A stretch of 38,337 nt of DNA from Candidatus Bathyarchaeota archaeon (GCA_005881695.1 VBBT01000110.1:1-38337), one strand, 5' to 3'; counted from the first letter of the stretch, positions 7,213 through 16,698 are shown. Numbers and translations are program-made. The notes: generated by a model from the sequence alone, not told the origin.

Positions 7213-8040
7213 AGGCCTTGCTTGGCCTCATAGGCTGAATCTTTCGGATCCGAACTGGCTCGGCTACTCCGCTAGCGACTACACAAAGAGCACCAAGCTG
7301 AAAAATAGATGTGAAGAGCTGGACATTCTACTAGAGAAGGATTGGTGAGGAAGCTGATCCAGGCTAAGAGAATCCGCTGCCCAAGGTACACGAGGATTGT
7401 GAAGTTGTGGCTGAAGAATTTCGGTTATGGTCCCAAGAGGTTTCTATCGCAAGAGATGCCATGGAGAACGTCAACGGTTAGAGGGTCGTAGGAGTTGGGA
7501 AAGGAGGATTCTGAGAAGCGTAGGCAACCGGCGCGCAATGCTAAGAGCAGACGGGCCCGCCGAGGAAGACGATTCGAAAGAAACAAACATAGCGGTCGTC
7601 CTCCTAACGACTGACGCAATCGTTGACGAGGAATCTCGGTTGATAATTATGATTGGAATTTGGAGGAAAAGTTGAGGATGCAGAGGAACAAAGTGATATC
7701 GGGGACCTCACATGCCGATCAAGATCATAGAAGATTCGAAGATTCCTCTTGGAGAGGAATAGCCTAAGCTCCACTCGATTAAGGGTAAGGTGGAGAGGGA
7801 CCTGCCATTGTCGAGGCAGGAAGAGGCGCTCCTCGCTAGACTGGTCGAAAGGCGAGCGAATGTCAGAGAGGAACGAAAAGCTCAGAGGACAATGAACCCG
7901 CAGACACAATGTCCGGATGATAATGGAGAGCTGGGAACCCCAAAAAAATGAGTTCGGAGGATAACGAGACGAACGGAAGACAGGATGATGAGGAGGACGA
8001 TGAGGATAGAGAGCTGGAGGAGGAGACTGAGGACGAGTAG
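7205..8040 (+). pseudogene. degraded or recoded coding region of unknown origin
   Basis: No frame is long, but protein-like text passes between frames on the plus strand. One frame (7205-7348) ends at TGA with SDPNWLGYSASDY and CEELDILLEKDW. Another (7342-7491) contains RCPRYTRIVKLWLKNFGYG. A basic fragment lies at 7492-7608. Another frame (from about 7642) reads DNYDWNLEEKLRMQ. An ATG at 7712, with GGGGA upstream, reads 16 codons to an in-frame TAG (7760-7762), then stays open in the same frame to TGA at 7949. An A7 run there overlaps an ATG (7948) that starts a 30-residue, strongly acidic ORF ending at 8040. The plus strand is purine-rich throughout, as in genes. The simplest reading is a gene decayed by several indels. 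Stop readthrough plus slippage on A7 cannot be excluded for the last 330 bases. I do not recognise the protein. Confidence 0.4.
7742..7834 (+). other. series of four consecutive short hairpins
   Basis: ATTCCTCT/AGAGGAAT (7742-7760, 8-bp perfect arms, 3-base loop); CTCCAC/GTGGAG (7769-7795); CCTGCC/GGCAGG (7801-7820); GAGG/CCTC (7823-7834). All arms pair without mismatch. This might be a structured RNA or mRNA leader, or partly chance in purine/pyrimidine-biased DNA. Confidence 0.35.
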
Positions 8041-8117
8041 GAGGAGCATGTTTGAGAGGAGACAATCAACATGTGTTTTCAGGTTTTTATCGAACGGCCA
8101 AGGAACTGCTGGTCCAG

Positions 8118-10982
8118 TTGTCTTCGACGGTCTTTGACCTTCTGCCGAAACCCCTAGCGGAAGCTGTCAAGGAAAGAGGATTTGAAAAGCCAACTGAAGC
8201 CCAGGAACGGGCGATTCCTCCGATCCTCGAAGGGAAAAACGTCCTTCTAATATCCCCCACGGCGAGTGGAAAAACCGAATCAGCTATCCTTCCAGTATTC
8301 ACCCGGTTCTTGATGAGTGCTGACAGAGGTCCAGGTGTCAAGATTCTCTACATGACCCCTCTTCGGGCATTGAACAGAGACTTGCTGGACCGACTGGAAT
8401 GGTGGGGAAAGAAAATCGACCTCAGGGTGGCCGTAAGACATGGGGACACTGAAGTCCGCGAGCGGGTCGCCCATGCTCGGAACCCACCTGACATGCTAAT
8501 CACAACTCCTGAGACTCTCCAAGCTCTTCTGCCTGGACGAATAATGCGTAGACACCTTCGAGAAGTCAGATTCCTGATCATCGATGAGGTGCACGAACTT
8601 GCGGAGGACAAGAGGGGCAGCCAGTTAGCTATAGCCATCGAACGGCTAAGATGGATCACTCAAAGAGATTTTCAAGTCATCGGACTCTCTGCAACAATCG
8701 GATCGCCCGAGAAAGTTGGAGCATTTCTCGTAGGAAACAAGCGACCGGTAGAAATCGTCAGGATTCCTGTCGCAAGAAAGATGCGATTGGAAACACTCTT
8801 TCCAGAACCCTCCGCTCAAGATCATCAGCTGGCTTCGAAAATCTTCACTCATCCTGAGGTCGCGGCGAGGCTTCGGATAATGAAGGAAATGATCAAGAAC
8901 CACAAGTCGGTCATCCTATTCACAAACACGAGATCAATCGCTGAGATATTGGCGAGCAGGTTCAAGGTCTGGGACCTCGACTTTCCGATCTCAATACATC
9001 ACGGAAGCCTAGCCAAGCCATCTCGGATAACTGCAGAGCGAGGCTTGAAGGGAGGTGAACTCAGAGGCCTCGTGGCCACCTCAAGCCTGGAACTAGGAAT
9101 CGACGTCGGAAGAATAGACTACGTTATCCAGTACATGAGTCCCCACCAAGTGACACGGCTTATCCAGCGGGTCGGACGATCAGGCCATAGCGTAGGCAAG
9201 ATGGCCGATGGAGTGATCATCGCGAGCGACTCGGACGATGCTCTCGAAGCGCTAGTCGTAGCGAGAGGAGCTCTCAACGAGGACTTGGAGGAAGTGTCGG
9301 TTCCGGAGAAACCGCTCGACGCTCTCTGCCACCAACTCGCCGGGTTGCTGATACAGAACAGAAAATGGTACTACAACGAACTTGTTGAACTGATATCGAA
9401 AGCGTACCCGTATCGGAACCTGACCGAGGATGACGTCGCCTCTGTTGCGAACTATATGCACTCACGTTTTCCGCGCCTGGCTTGGGTCTCGCAGCAAGAC
9501 AAGATGGTAATGAGGCCGTCAAGAGTCAAGGATCTCTACACGTACTACTTCAACAAGCTCTCAATGATACCGGACGAAAAACAGTACCTCGTCATCGAGC
9601 AGGAGACGGATACGGCGGTGGGCGTACTCGACGAGGCTTTCGTAGCTGAATACGGCCAACCCGGGACGAAGTTCATCGTCCGGGGAACACCGTGGATGAT
9701 GCAGAGCATTAGAGGCGACAAGATATTCGTTAAGCCGATCTCCGATCCGACAGGAGCGATACCTAGCTGGGTGGGCGAAGAGATACCTGTACCACACAAG
9801 GTGGCTAACGAAGTAGGGGAGATCAGGAGGAAAGTCGGAGAGTTCTACGAACGAGGACAGAAGATCAAGGAAATAGCCCAATCGCTCAGCCAAGAATACC
9901 CCGCGGATCCTAAGACATTCGAACGAGCCATATCCGAGACATACGAGCAGTACGAACAGGGACTCCCTGTCCCAAATGACCACCTTCTTACCGTCGAGGA
10001 ATGGGACGACTTCATCATCGTCAACTCCCACATGGGAACGCTAGTCAACAGGACCCTAGCCCGGCTCATAGGACACTTGTTATCCGACGAGGCAGGCGTT
10101 AGCGTGGGGATTCAACAGGACCCTTACCGGATTGTTTTCCAAGCCATCGGCGGGGTGGATGCGAATGATGTTGTGAAAATGGTTCGCCGTCTTTCCGAGA
10201 TTGAGGTGGACGAGGTGGCGATAACCGCATCGAAAAGAACCGGATTGTTCAAGCGAAGACTCGTCCATGTGGCGAGAAGATTTGGAGCAATCTCGAAATG
10301 GACAGATTTTAGCAGCATAACCCTCCGCCAGCTCGCGAAAAGCTTCGAAGGAACAGTCATCATGGATGAGGCGGTACGCGAGACCCTTGAGAGGGACATG
10401 GATATCCCCCACACCAAAGAGGTTCTGCAATCCATCGCCAAGCACGAGATTCAGCTTAAGGTCGTCAAGACCGTAGCTGGTGAGGCTACGCCGATTGCGA
10501 GGATCGGCCTCGAGAGGATCAGTCGAAAGACTGACTTGATTCCGACGGAAAAACTCGACCAGATCCTTGTCGGGTCCGCGAAGGCGAGAATCCTCAACGA
10601 GGTCAAGACAATCGCCTGTACAAACTGCTGGAAGTATGTGGAGATGAAGAGAGTCAAGGACATTCCCGCCACTCTAGAATGTCCTGAATGCGGATCAAAG
10701 ACTCTGGCCGCGTTGGCGGTTTCCGACGAGGACGTCAAGAAGATCCTGTTGAAGAATGGGGCGCATCTCTCGGAGAGGGAAAAGAACGTTCTATCGAGGG
10801 CAGAGGAGACTTCGAAACTTGTGAGCAAGTACGGGAGACTTGCTGTCTACACCCTTGCCGGACGAAGAGTGACCCCCGAAGCAGCGGGAGATATTCTTCG
10901 AAAGCATCGAAAGCCTACGAACGGGTTCTTCGAGGCGATTATGGAGGCTGAAAGAGAAGCGCTGAAAGAACATTTCTGGTGA
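8118..10982 (+). CDS. Lhr-type DEAD/DEAH-box large helicase (ATP-dependent, Ski2-like)
   Basis: About 954 residues from the TTG at 8118, where family similarity begins (FDLLPKPLAEAVKERG); an in-frame TTG at 8052 with GAGGAG upstream would add 22 residues. RecA domain 1 has PTASGKT (about 47-53) and the DEVH box (about 156). RecA domain 2 has TSSLELGIDVG and QRVGRSGH. Winged-helix and Lhr core domains follow. A four-cysteine zinc motif, CTNC...CPEC (about 834-858), matches archaeal aLhr2-like proteins. Known Lhr proteins unwind DNA or RNA:DNA hybrids 3'-5' and act in repair and recombination. Its neighbour downstream is an unrelated ABC operon. Family certain; physiological role not determined. 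Confidence 0.93.
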   Translation: MSSTVFDLLPKPLAEAVKERGFEKPTEAQERAIPPILEGKNVLLISPTASGKTESAILPVFTRFLMSADRGPGVKILYMTPLRALNRDLLDRLEWWGKKIDLRVAVRHGDTEVRERVAHARNPPDMLITTPETLQALLPGRIMRRHLREVRFLIIDEVHELAEDKRGSQLAIAIERLRWITQRDFQVIGLSATIGSPEKVGAFLVGNKRPVEIVRIPVARKMRLETLFPEPSAQDHQLASKIFTHPEVAARLRIMKEMIKNHKSVILFTNTRSIAEILASRFKVWDLDFPISIHHGSLAKPSRITAERGLKGGELRGLVATSSLELGIDVGRIDYVIQYMSPHQVTRLIQRVGRSGHSVGKMADGVIIASDSDDALEALVVARGALNEDLEEVSVPEKPLDALCHQLAGLLIQNRKWYYNELVELISKAYPYRNLTEDDVASVANYMHSRFPRLAWVSQQDKMVMRPSRVKDLYTYYFNKLSMIPDEKQYLVIEQETDTAVGVLDEAFVAEYGQPGTKFIVRGTPWMMQSIRGDKIFVKPISDPTGAIPSWVGEEIPVPHKVANEVGEIRRKVGEFYERGQKIKEIAQSLSQEYPADPKTFERAISETYEQYEQGLPVPNDHLLTVEEWDDFIIVNSHMGTLVNRTLARLIGHLLSDEAGVSVGIQQDPYRIVFQAIGGVDANDVVKMVRRLSEIEVDEVAITASKRTGLFKRRLVHVARRFGAISKWTDFSSITLRQLAKSFEGTVIMDEAVRETLERDMDIPHTKEVLQSIAKHEIQLKVVKTVAGEATPIARIGLERISRKTDLIPTEKLDQILVGSAKARILNEVKTIACTNCWKYVEMKRVKDIPATLECPECGSKTLAALAVSDEDVKKILLKNGAHLSEREKNVLSRAEETSKLVSKYGRLAVYTLAGRRVTPEAAGDILRKHRKPTNGFFEAIMEAEREALKEHFW

Positions 10983-10984
10983 AT

Positions 10985-11009
10985 CGTTCAAACAACCCTT
11001 ATCTGAACG
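10985..11009 (+). terminator. weak inverted repeat after the Lhr gene
   Basis: CGTTCA/TGAACG arms with a 13-base spacer begin two bases after the Lhr stop. There is no T tract, so terminator function is only a suggestion. Confidence 0.2.
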
Positions 11010-11133
11010 GGTCCAGTAATTCCTCCATAAAACTCAGACAAGCGACCCGAAGGCAACGAAGATTGCAGATACTCGACCAATGGTTAAATGACGCATCGAA
11101 AATCCGGGAAAGATAGTCAGGTCACGGAACGTT

Positions 11134-12141
11134 ATGAATCGGGTCGATACAGACATTACGGTCCAGGTAGATGGACTTAGACGCGAGTTCGATAGCAAAG
11201 AGGGCAAGGTCACAGCCCTCGATGGGGTCGATCTGCAAGTTCGAAAGGGCGAGATATTCGGCGTTCTAGGCCCGAACGGGGCTGGAAAAACGACTATGAT
11301 CAGGATACTCTCAACACTTCTCCTTCCGACCGCTGGAAAAGCAGGTGTAATGGGTTTTGATGTCGAAAAGGAGCCTGAGAAGATTCGGGCCGTGATCAAC
11401 ATGGCAAGTGGAGCCGAGAGAGCGGGCTACGACTTCATCAGTGCGCGTGGAAACCTTTGGTTCTTCTCCCAGCTTTACGGCATACCCACGAAAGAGGCGC
11501 ACAAGAGAATCAACGAACTTTCGGAAATGCTCGGCCTTCAAAGCTATCTCGACAGGAAATTCTATGCTCTGTCCACTGGTTACAAGCAAAGAGTTACCCT
11601 TGTGAGGGCGTTCATTAACGATCCCAAGGTCGTGTTTCTTGACGAACCCACGATAGGCTTGGACGTCATGACCGCTTTGAGTATTCGTGAGTACATTCTG
11701 AAACAGGCGAAGGAACATGGCAGGACCATTCTAATCGCAACGCACAACATGGCCGAGGTTGACGCTATCTGCAACCGGGTCGCCATCATCGACAAAGGCA
11801 AGATACTGGCTTGCGACACACCCGCCGCCCTCAAGAGATCGTTGGGAGCCCCCTCGCTTGTCCTGGAGGTCTCACCGCCTCCTACCCCGGGAAGCCTTGA
11901 ACCATTGGGCAAGCTTGAGGGAGTCAAGGGCTATACTGCGTCTACCGACGAAGAGAGGGGACTGTCACGGATTCAGGTGGTCGTGGACGGTGACGGATCG
12001 GCCCAGTCCGTCGTCGACTCGATTCGAAAGTTAGGAATGACGGTCGTGTCAAACTGGAGACAGCAGGCCACGCTAGAGGAGGTCTTCGTCGCGTTGGTGG
12101 GTCGAGGGTTTAGGGAGAGAGAGCGTGAAGCTGCACAGTAA
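11134..12141 (+). CDS. ABC transporter ATP-binding protein (ABC-2 exporter type)
   Basis: 335 residues. Walker A GPNGAGKT (46-53), Q-loop region about 90-115, signature LSTGY (146-150) in place of LSGGQ, as often seen in drug/lipid exporters of the DrrA type, Walker B VVFLDEP (166-172) and switch His in ATHNMAEVD. A C-terminal extension of about 110 residues after residue 225 is usual for DrrA/CcmA-like proteins. Its stop overlaps the start of the first permease by 17 bases, and the second permease overlaps the first, so the three form one operon and one complex at the membrane. Substrate unknown. Confidence 0.93.
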   Translation: MNRVDTDITVQVDGLRREFDSKEGKVTALDGVDLQVRKGEIFGVLGPNGAGKTTMIRILSTLLLPTAGKAGVMGFDVEKEPEKIRAVINMASGAERAGYDFISARGNLWFFSQLYGIPTKEAHKRINELSEMLGLQSYLDRKFYALSTGYKQRVTLVRAFINDPKVVFLDEPTIGLDVMTALSIREYILKQAKEHGRTILIATHNMAEVDAICNRVAIIDKGKILACDTPAALKRSLGAPSLVLEVSPPPTPGSLEPLGKLEGVKGYTASTDEERGLSRIQVVVDGDGSAQSVVDSIRKLGMTVVSNWRQQATLEEVFVALVGRGFREREREAAQ

Positions 12142-12946
12142 CCCGTGGCTCAGAACCGCATACGCTCGACTGTGGGTTCGAGCGAAGAGCATCTATGGAG
12201 AACCCCTCTGGGTAGCGGTCAATATCGGGTTTCCTTTTTTCACATCATTCTCGCTAACAATGGTGTACAGAGCTTACGGGCTCAACTCATTCACGGGATT
12301 CGCTATCCTTGGTGGAGTTATGATCTCCTTCTGGGGGAACGTTCTATGGTCGATGGCGAGCCAGTTCAACTGGGACAAACAAGTGGGACTCTTCGAAATC
12401 TACATCACCTCCCCCGCACCGATCTCAGCGATACTAGTCGGCATGTCCCTCGGGGGGATTCTCGGGACCGCGCCCTCAGCAGCTATGGTCGCACTCCTCG
12501 GTTGGATGATCTTCCATCCACCCATCAACGCCATTTGGCCTGCGGTTATCTCAGTCTTCGCTCTGACGCTTGCATCTCTCTATGCGATGGGAATGGCACT
12601 ATCATCACTCTACTTGGCATATGGCCGAGAGGCAGATTCTGTAAACGAAGCTCTCCACGAGCCAGTATCTCTGATCTCTGGGGTCTACTTTCCCTCGACA
12701 GGAGGGTTCTCCCCGTTTCCACTCGCTGTGCAAGCGGGAGCCTCACTCATTCCTCTCACACTCGGAATGGATGCGCTAAGAAGAACACTTTTTTTCGGCC
12801 AAGGTTTCGGAGAACTCTATCTTGACCTCGAGTTGTTAGCTCTGGCCGCCATGGGTGTAGTTCTCCTCTTCGCATCTTCCAAAGCGTTGAAGTTCCTTGA
12901 GAACAAGGGCAGAAGAACGGGAACAATCGCGGTGAGACAACGATGA
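12125..12946 (+). CDS. ABC-2 type transporter permease
   Basis: 273 residues from a GTG at 12125 inside the end of the ATPase gene. Six hydrophobic segments with the ABC2_membrane arrangement: amphipathic N-terminus, paired helices around 30-75, then a conserved loop PVSLISGVYFPSTG before the last helices, which matches the ABC-2 signature region. It is a partner of the ATPase upstream and of the permease downstream, giving a heterodimeric exporter. Substrate cannot be told from sequence. Confidence 0.88.
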   Translation: MKLHSNPWLRTAYARLWVRAKSIYGEPLWVAVNIGFPFFTSFSLTMVYRAYGLNSFTGFAILGGVMISFWGNVLWSMASQFNWDKQVGLFEIYITSPAPISAILVGMSLGGILGTAPSAAMVALLGWMIFHPPINAIWPAVISVFALTLASLYAMGMALSSLYLAYGREADSVNEALHEPVSLISGVYFPSTGGFSPFPLAVQAGASLIPLTLGMDALRRTLFFGQGFGELYLDLELLALAAMGVVLLFASSKALKFLENKGRRTGTIAVRQR

Positions 12947-13785
12947 GCCTCAGAGCCATGGTTGCTTCGATACGTGTAGGATGGTACAGAGAGTTCAATT
13001 GGACCAATCCCCTCACGGGGTTCTCCCTCAGGACCGTCGGCCCTCTCGCGAGCGTTATTGCCGCTTCGACGGTCTACTATGTTGGTTCTACCAATAATAT
13101 CCCGCCCAGTTTTGACCCGAGTCGACTCGCCTACATCCTCATCGGTGCCGCACTATACGCGCATGTAGCAGCATACTCTTGGGTCCCTACGCTGGCCATC
13201 GCAGAAGGAAAATGGACATACGTGTTCCCCCAAGTCTACATCTCTCCACACTCATCACTCCCGTACTTGACTGGAAGAACCTTGGCCTCGTTCGTCACCT
13301 CGACGCTGACCGTTATCGTATCTCTTGTTTTATCATTCTACGTTCTGTCGTCAGTGTTTCACACGAATATTCCCTTCATTGTTACCCCACTTTCTGTCGG
13401 TCTACTATTTTTTGCAATGCTGGTGAACATCTTCGCCGCGCTTGGTCTGGGACTCCTGCTCAGCGCGTACGCTTTGTTTGCGACGAAGTTCGAGTGGGCT
13501 CTTCCTACGTATGTTGCAGGGTTGTTGATGGTTTTCTCGGAAGCCCTCTTTCCCGTGTCTTTCCTGCCCCATCCGGTGTCAGATGTAGCGAACGTGTTAC
13601 CATTTACCGAATTCATGAGGGCATCTCGGCAGGCGATGATCTATGGAGACATGCACTCCTACTTCTCCTACATCGGACTGGCAGTCCTTGGAGGCATCAT
13701 CGTTCTGGCATTGGGCTTTGTTGCGTTCAGGTATGCTGAGAACCGGGCGAGACGGCTAGGTGTTATCGACAAGAAGACAGCGTGA
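12943..13785 (+). CDS. ABC-2 type transporter permease
   Basis: 280 residues; its ATG overlaps the previous stop (ATGA). Six hydrophobic segments, with the loop EALFPVSFLPHPVSDVANVLPFTEFMRA typical of ABC-2 permeases near the fifth helix. It is paralogous in topology to the preceding permease. The two together with one ATPase make a complete exporter. The gene is followed by a short convergent gap with the kinase gene. Confidence 0.87.
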   Translation: MSLRAMVASIRVGWYREFNWTNPLTGFSLRTVGPLASVIAASTVYYVGSTNNIPPSFDPSRLAYILIGAALYAHVAAYSWVPTLAIAEGKWTYVFPQVYISPHSSLPYLTGRTLASFVTSTLTVIVSLVLSFYVLSSVFHTNIPFIVTPLSVGLLFFAMLVNIFAALGLGLLLSAYALFATKFEWALPTYVAGLLMVFSEALFPVSFLPHPVSDVANVLPFTEFMRASRQAMIYGDMHSYFSYIGLAVLGGIIVLALGFVAFRYAENRARRLGVIDKKTA

Positions 13786-13831
13786 GACCGACAGCTTAGC
13801 CTCGAACCGCAGCGAGCGAGATGAGCGGACA

Positions 13832-14602
13832 CTATAATCCCACAAATTTGATCATTGCCTCGAAAGCATCCTTCCATCCGCCAGCTTTGTAGTCTCGTAA
13901 ACACCCGAGAAGCTCGTCCCGATCCGGGGGTCCCAGTATTCTGCTCATTCTCTTCGCGATACTCCCCCCAAGGAACATGTATTGGGCCAGTGAGGTGAAG
14001 TTGCTGGGTCGTCTCATCAGGCTGGCACTTTCGAAATCCAGAATTCTTGGGCTGTCGTCGCTTGACACGATTACGTTCTTGGGTGCCCGACTGAGCTCTC
14101 CGTGATCGAGCCCGTAGGCATCCATCCTCAAACATTGTTCTAGCAACGCTCTCACCACACCCCTAACGCGTGCTCTTCGCCCCATGCCCTTGAGGCGCTC
14201 TAGCCATAGTGGAAGAGACAAGCCTTCGACCAACTCCATAGCCAATACGTCAGCCGTACCTCCCAGGCACCCTGGTCCCACACTCAGAGAATTCGCGGTT
14301 TTGAGAAGTTCGGCCTCGTGGATCAAGTTCGCGCGTCGCGCATCAACCCGTCGAATCTTGACGGCTATCCGTCGATGACCCATGACCCCTATGACCACGA
14401 TTCCTACAACGCCCTTCCCCAAGACTGATAGACGATCGGTTTTCAGCGGACCCTGAAAGTCCAGGCCTGTTATTTCCAGCTGTTGCAATTGATGGATTCT
14501 AGACTCGACCTCCATTCCGTCGCCGGTGGGATACGCTACGAGACGATTGTAGGGCGGTTTTGTAAGGGAGGAAAGCGGTGCTAGTGATGGGTTTTGAGCC
14601 AA
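13832..14602 (-). CDS. predicted archaeal Ser/Thr protein kinase (COG2112 type)
   Basis: 256 residues from a TTG at 14602 that overlaps the CCA enzyme stop; the ATG at residue 30 is an alternative start. It has a compact kinase fold: Gly-loop LGKGVVGIV (61-69), Lys82 in AVKIRR, Glu97 as likely partner, catalytic-loop equivalent HGELSRAPKN (167-176) and a DFE metal motif (189-191) in place of DFG. The HGEL motif is what I recall for COG2112 lipopolysaccharide-kinase/RIO-like archaeal kinases. It is the third gene of a ThpR-CCA-kinase run, so it might act on tRNA or ribosome factors, but this is only context. Confidence 0.8.
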   Translation of the reverse strand: MAQNPSLAPLSSLTKPPYNRLVAYPTGDGMEVESRIHQLQQLEITGLDFQGPLKTDRLSVLGKGVVGIVVIGVMGHRRIAVKIRRVDARRANLIHEAELLKTANSLSVGPGCLGGTADVLAMELVEGLSLPLWLERLKGMGRRARVRGVVRALLEQCLRMDAYGLDHGELSRAPKNVIVSSDDSPRILDFESASLMRRPSNFTSLAQYMFLGGSIAKRMSRILGPPDRDELLGCLRDYKAGGWKDAFEAMIKFVGL

Positions 14603-16002
14603 TTCGGCTTCGCCGCCAAGAACTCCGATAGGGCCTGGTCAAAACCTTCTCTTCCAAGCAACCTAACAATTTGCCTGTTCTCCAGAACCTTCACGTTTTG
14701 ACGGAAGGAACTGCTCAGTTGCTCCGGGAGAGCAAGCCCAAGCTTTCGATCCTTCAGAGCCATAGCGACAAGCTGTTCGATGGTGAGGATTCGTCGTTTC
14801 TTGTCTACGACCCACCGATCGTCCTCCATCCAGGGACCACGGACGGTATCCTTCGCATTCAGGTGTCGATCCAGGAATCCCTGGCTGTCATCCATCTTGG
14901 AAATGGGGGGACCTTGACGCAACTGGACTTTAGGTAGGGCCGTAGTGTCCAGCTCGACAAGGATTGCGCTGGATCGGCCTTCGTCGCTCCAGACTGTTGA
15001 CCTGATGGGATGGAAATCTTGCCGTATTATCAGTTCTGTCAACGCCTTCTCCATTTTCTGTAGCTGCCCCCAGAGAACGTCAGGCACCATCCTCGAATGT
15101 TCGAAAGAAATGGCTACGATATCCCGGTTTTGATGCTCCAAGAGTTTAGCAAACTGGGCTTTTGTTCTTGGTACGGGTTTAGAAGGGAAGAAGTACCACG
15201 TGCCAGGATTATTCTGGAATTCCCTTGAAGCGGCCACAAATCCCCATAACTTATCATCTCTAACAGCCGCCGCCAGGTTCCGGTTCGGGTCTACGGGATC
15301 GATTACGACTAATGGAGAGCCGAGGTCTCGAGGTCTAGAGGCCTGGCTGCAAGTTGGCTTTTCGAGTTCCAGAAAGGTAACAGGCTTCCATTTCGAGGCT
15401 TGTACGAGTGTGTCTAGAAATGATTTGTAATGAAGGATCAGAGTTTCGACGAGCATTCCGCTAAATCCTCCAACTCTGATCTCGGCGCCGTAAGACCGAA
15501 TGCCTTTCATGAACCGTTTCAGGAGCCTTGCTTCAAGCCGCATTTCCGGTTTCAGATGTTCTTTCATGTACTCAGTATGGTACGGTGTCCGGTCAGTTGC
15601 GCTCTTCCACTGGCCCTTTTCCACAGAATAGCAGGGGACCACGTTGACCCTGATGCCATCAATGTGGAATTCCAAATAGGGGTGTTCTGCATATCTATCG
15701 ACCGTTTTAGCATGGATTCCTTTCCGAATCGCTGGGAGGACTTTCTCGGTCCACTCCTGTCTCTCCATTGTTGGAGGGAAGGTGGCGAAGATGTCCAGGT
15801 CGGCTTCGCCGCTCAACCAAGTGTCCCGGGCATAGGATCCCTGAATCGAGACAGTTCCTCCGAGTCTAGCGTTATCCAGGATGCTCTGAACATTATCTTT
15901 CAGTGATTGAGCCAATTGCGACATTCTTGCTCTCTCGTCGTCGCTTGGAACAACTCTCTTTGCAATCTGGTCCAAGATAGGTTGGATCGAAGTCAGCATC
16001 AA
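14581..16002 (-). CDS. cca: CCA-adding enzyme (tRNA nucleotidyltransferase, archaeal class I)
   Basis: 473 residues, close to other archaeal CCA enzymes. It adds or repairs the 3'-terminal CCA of tRNAs from CTP and ATP. The nucleotidyltransferase motif GSYARDTWLSGEADLDIF contains the G-S signature (55-56) and the metal-binding Asp68 and Asp70; the third carboxylate is probably in the IDGIRVNVVPCY segment (Asp in DGIRV). Central, body and tail domains follow in the expected length. It starts 47 bases after the ThpR stop and overlaps the kinase gene, consistent with a tRNA-maturation operon. Confidence 0.95.
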   Translation of the reverse strand: MMLTSIQPILDQIAKRVVPSDDERARMSQLAQSLKDNVQSILDNARLGGTVSIQGSYARDTWLSGEADLDIFATFPPTMERQEWTEKVLPAIRKGIHAKTVDRYAEHPYLEFHIDGIRVNVVPCYSVEKGQWKSATDRTPYHTEYMKEHLKPEMRLEARLLKRFMKGIRSYGAEIRVGGFSGMLVETLILHYKSFLDTLVQASKWKPVTFLELEKPTCSQASRPRDLGSPLVVIDPVDPNRNLAAAVRDDKLWGFVAASREFQNNPGTWYFFPSKPVPRTKAQFAKLLEHQNRDIVAISFEHSRMVPDVLWGQLQKMEKALTELIIRQDFHPIRSTVWSDEGRSSAILVELDTTALPKVQLRQGPPISKMDDSQGFLDRHLNAKDTVRGPWMEDDRWVVDKKRRILTIEQLVAMALKDRKLGLALPEQLSSSFRQNVKVLENRQIVRLLGREGFDQALSEFLAAKPNWLKTHH

Positions 16003-16049
16003 GGAACTCCAAGCGAGCAGTTGGTATTTGAAACTGGGCGGGTGATAGC

Positions 16050-16625
16050 TTATCGCGGCTGGGGAGGAATTTCCAGCAAGGTCGAGTATTTCGGTCCGGA
16101 ACTCGAAAGAATGCTCTGTTTGAGCCGGACCTTGTCCACGGTGAATGAACCGAAACTCTCGTCGTTTAGATGCTGGAGAAAATTGGCCATCTCATCCCTC
16201 TTTCTGCGTGATCGGACCCGGGCGATCGTGATGTGGGGACTGAAGGGGCGGTTTTCTTTTCTGAAGCCAAGGGGGGAGAGTAGTTTCTCGACTTGCTCGT
16301 AGATTTGCTCGACCTGACTCCAGCCCTCGTTCACCCCGACCCAGATTACGGTCATGTGGTTGAGATTCGGGAAAGCGCCTGCTCCTTTGATCTCCGTTGT
16401 GAAAGCTGGGAAAGCCAGTTGGTGAAGGGAGGTCTTGACCTCGCTCAAACGGGACGAGGATACGTTTCCCAGAAATTTCAAGGTGAGATGGATATTCTCC
16501 CACTCGACAGGTTTCAAATCTCCCCCTATCGCCTGCAAAGACGACAGGATAGATCCTACACGTGAGAGAATCTGCTGATCATCGAGGTCTATCGAAACGA
16601 AACTTCGGACCTGGTCCTCTGACAA
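16050..16625 (-). CDS. thpR: RNA 2',3'-cyclic phosphodiesterase (2'-5' RNA ligase family)
   Basis: 191 residues from a TTG at 16625. A 2H phosphoesterase: the two HxT motifs are HLTL (His46) and HITI (His131), in the usual spacing. Such enzymes open 2',3'-cyclic phosphates and can ligate tRNA halves in vitro. Adjacency to the CCA enzyme is a recurrent archaeal arrangement and suggests a role at tRNA 3' ends. It is divergent from the UPF0200 gene across a 73-base promoter region. Confidence 0.93.
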   Translation of the reverse strand: MSEDQVRSFVSIDLDDQQILSRVGSILSSLQAIGGDLKPVEWENIHLTLKFLGNVSSSRLSEVKTSLHQLAFPAFTTEIKGAGAFPNLNHMTVIWVGVNEGWSQVEQIYEQVEKLLSPLGFRKENRPFSPHITIARVRSRRKRDEMANFLQHLNDESFGSFTVDKVRLKQSILSSSGPKYSTLLEIPPQPR

Positions 16626-16644
16626 ATCCTAGTTATCGACGGTG

Positions 16645-16668
16645 GCTCTCATTTTTAAGAGCTATAAC
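16645..16668. promoter_or_regulatory. divergent promoter region for thpR and UPF0200
   Basis: TTTTTAAG (16652-16659) is flanked by a GCTCT/AGAGC inverted repeat (16645-16662), and GCTATAAC follows at 16661-16668. On the plus strand these predict starts near 16685-16692, short leaders before the ATG at 16699. On the minus strand they predict starts near 16628-16638, just before the thpR TTG. Confidence 0.45.
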
Positions 16669-16698
16669 AGGTCCCTCGCCGAAGTGCGCTAGATCTAA

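Noticed and set aside
7650-7720. GGAGGAAAAG segment reminiscent of RNase P RNA conserved region I
   Set aside because: The other conserved RNase P elements (such as ACAGAA near the 3' end) are absent nearby.
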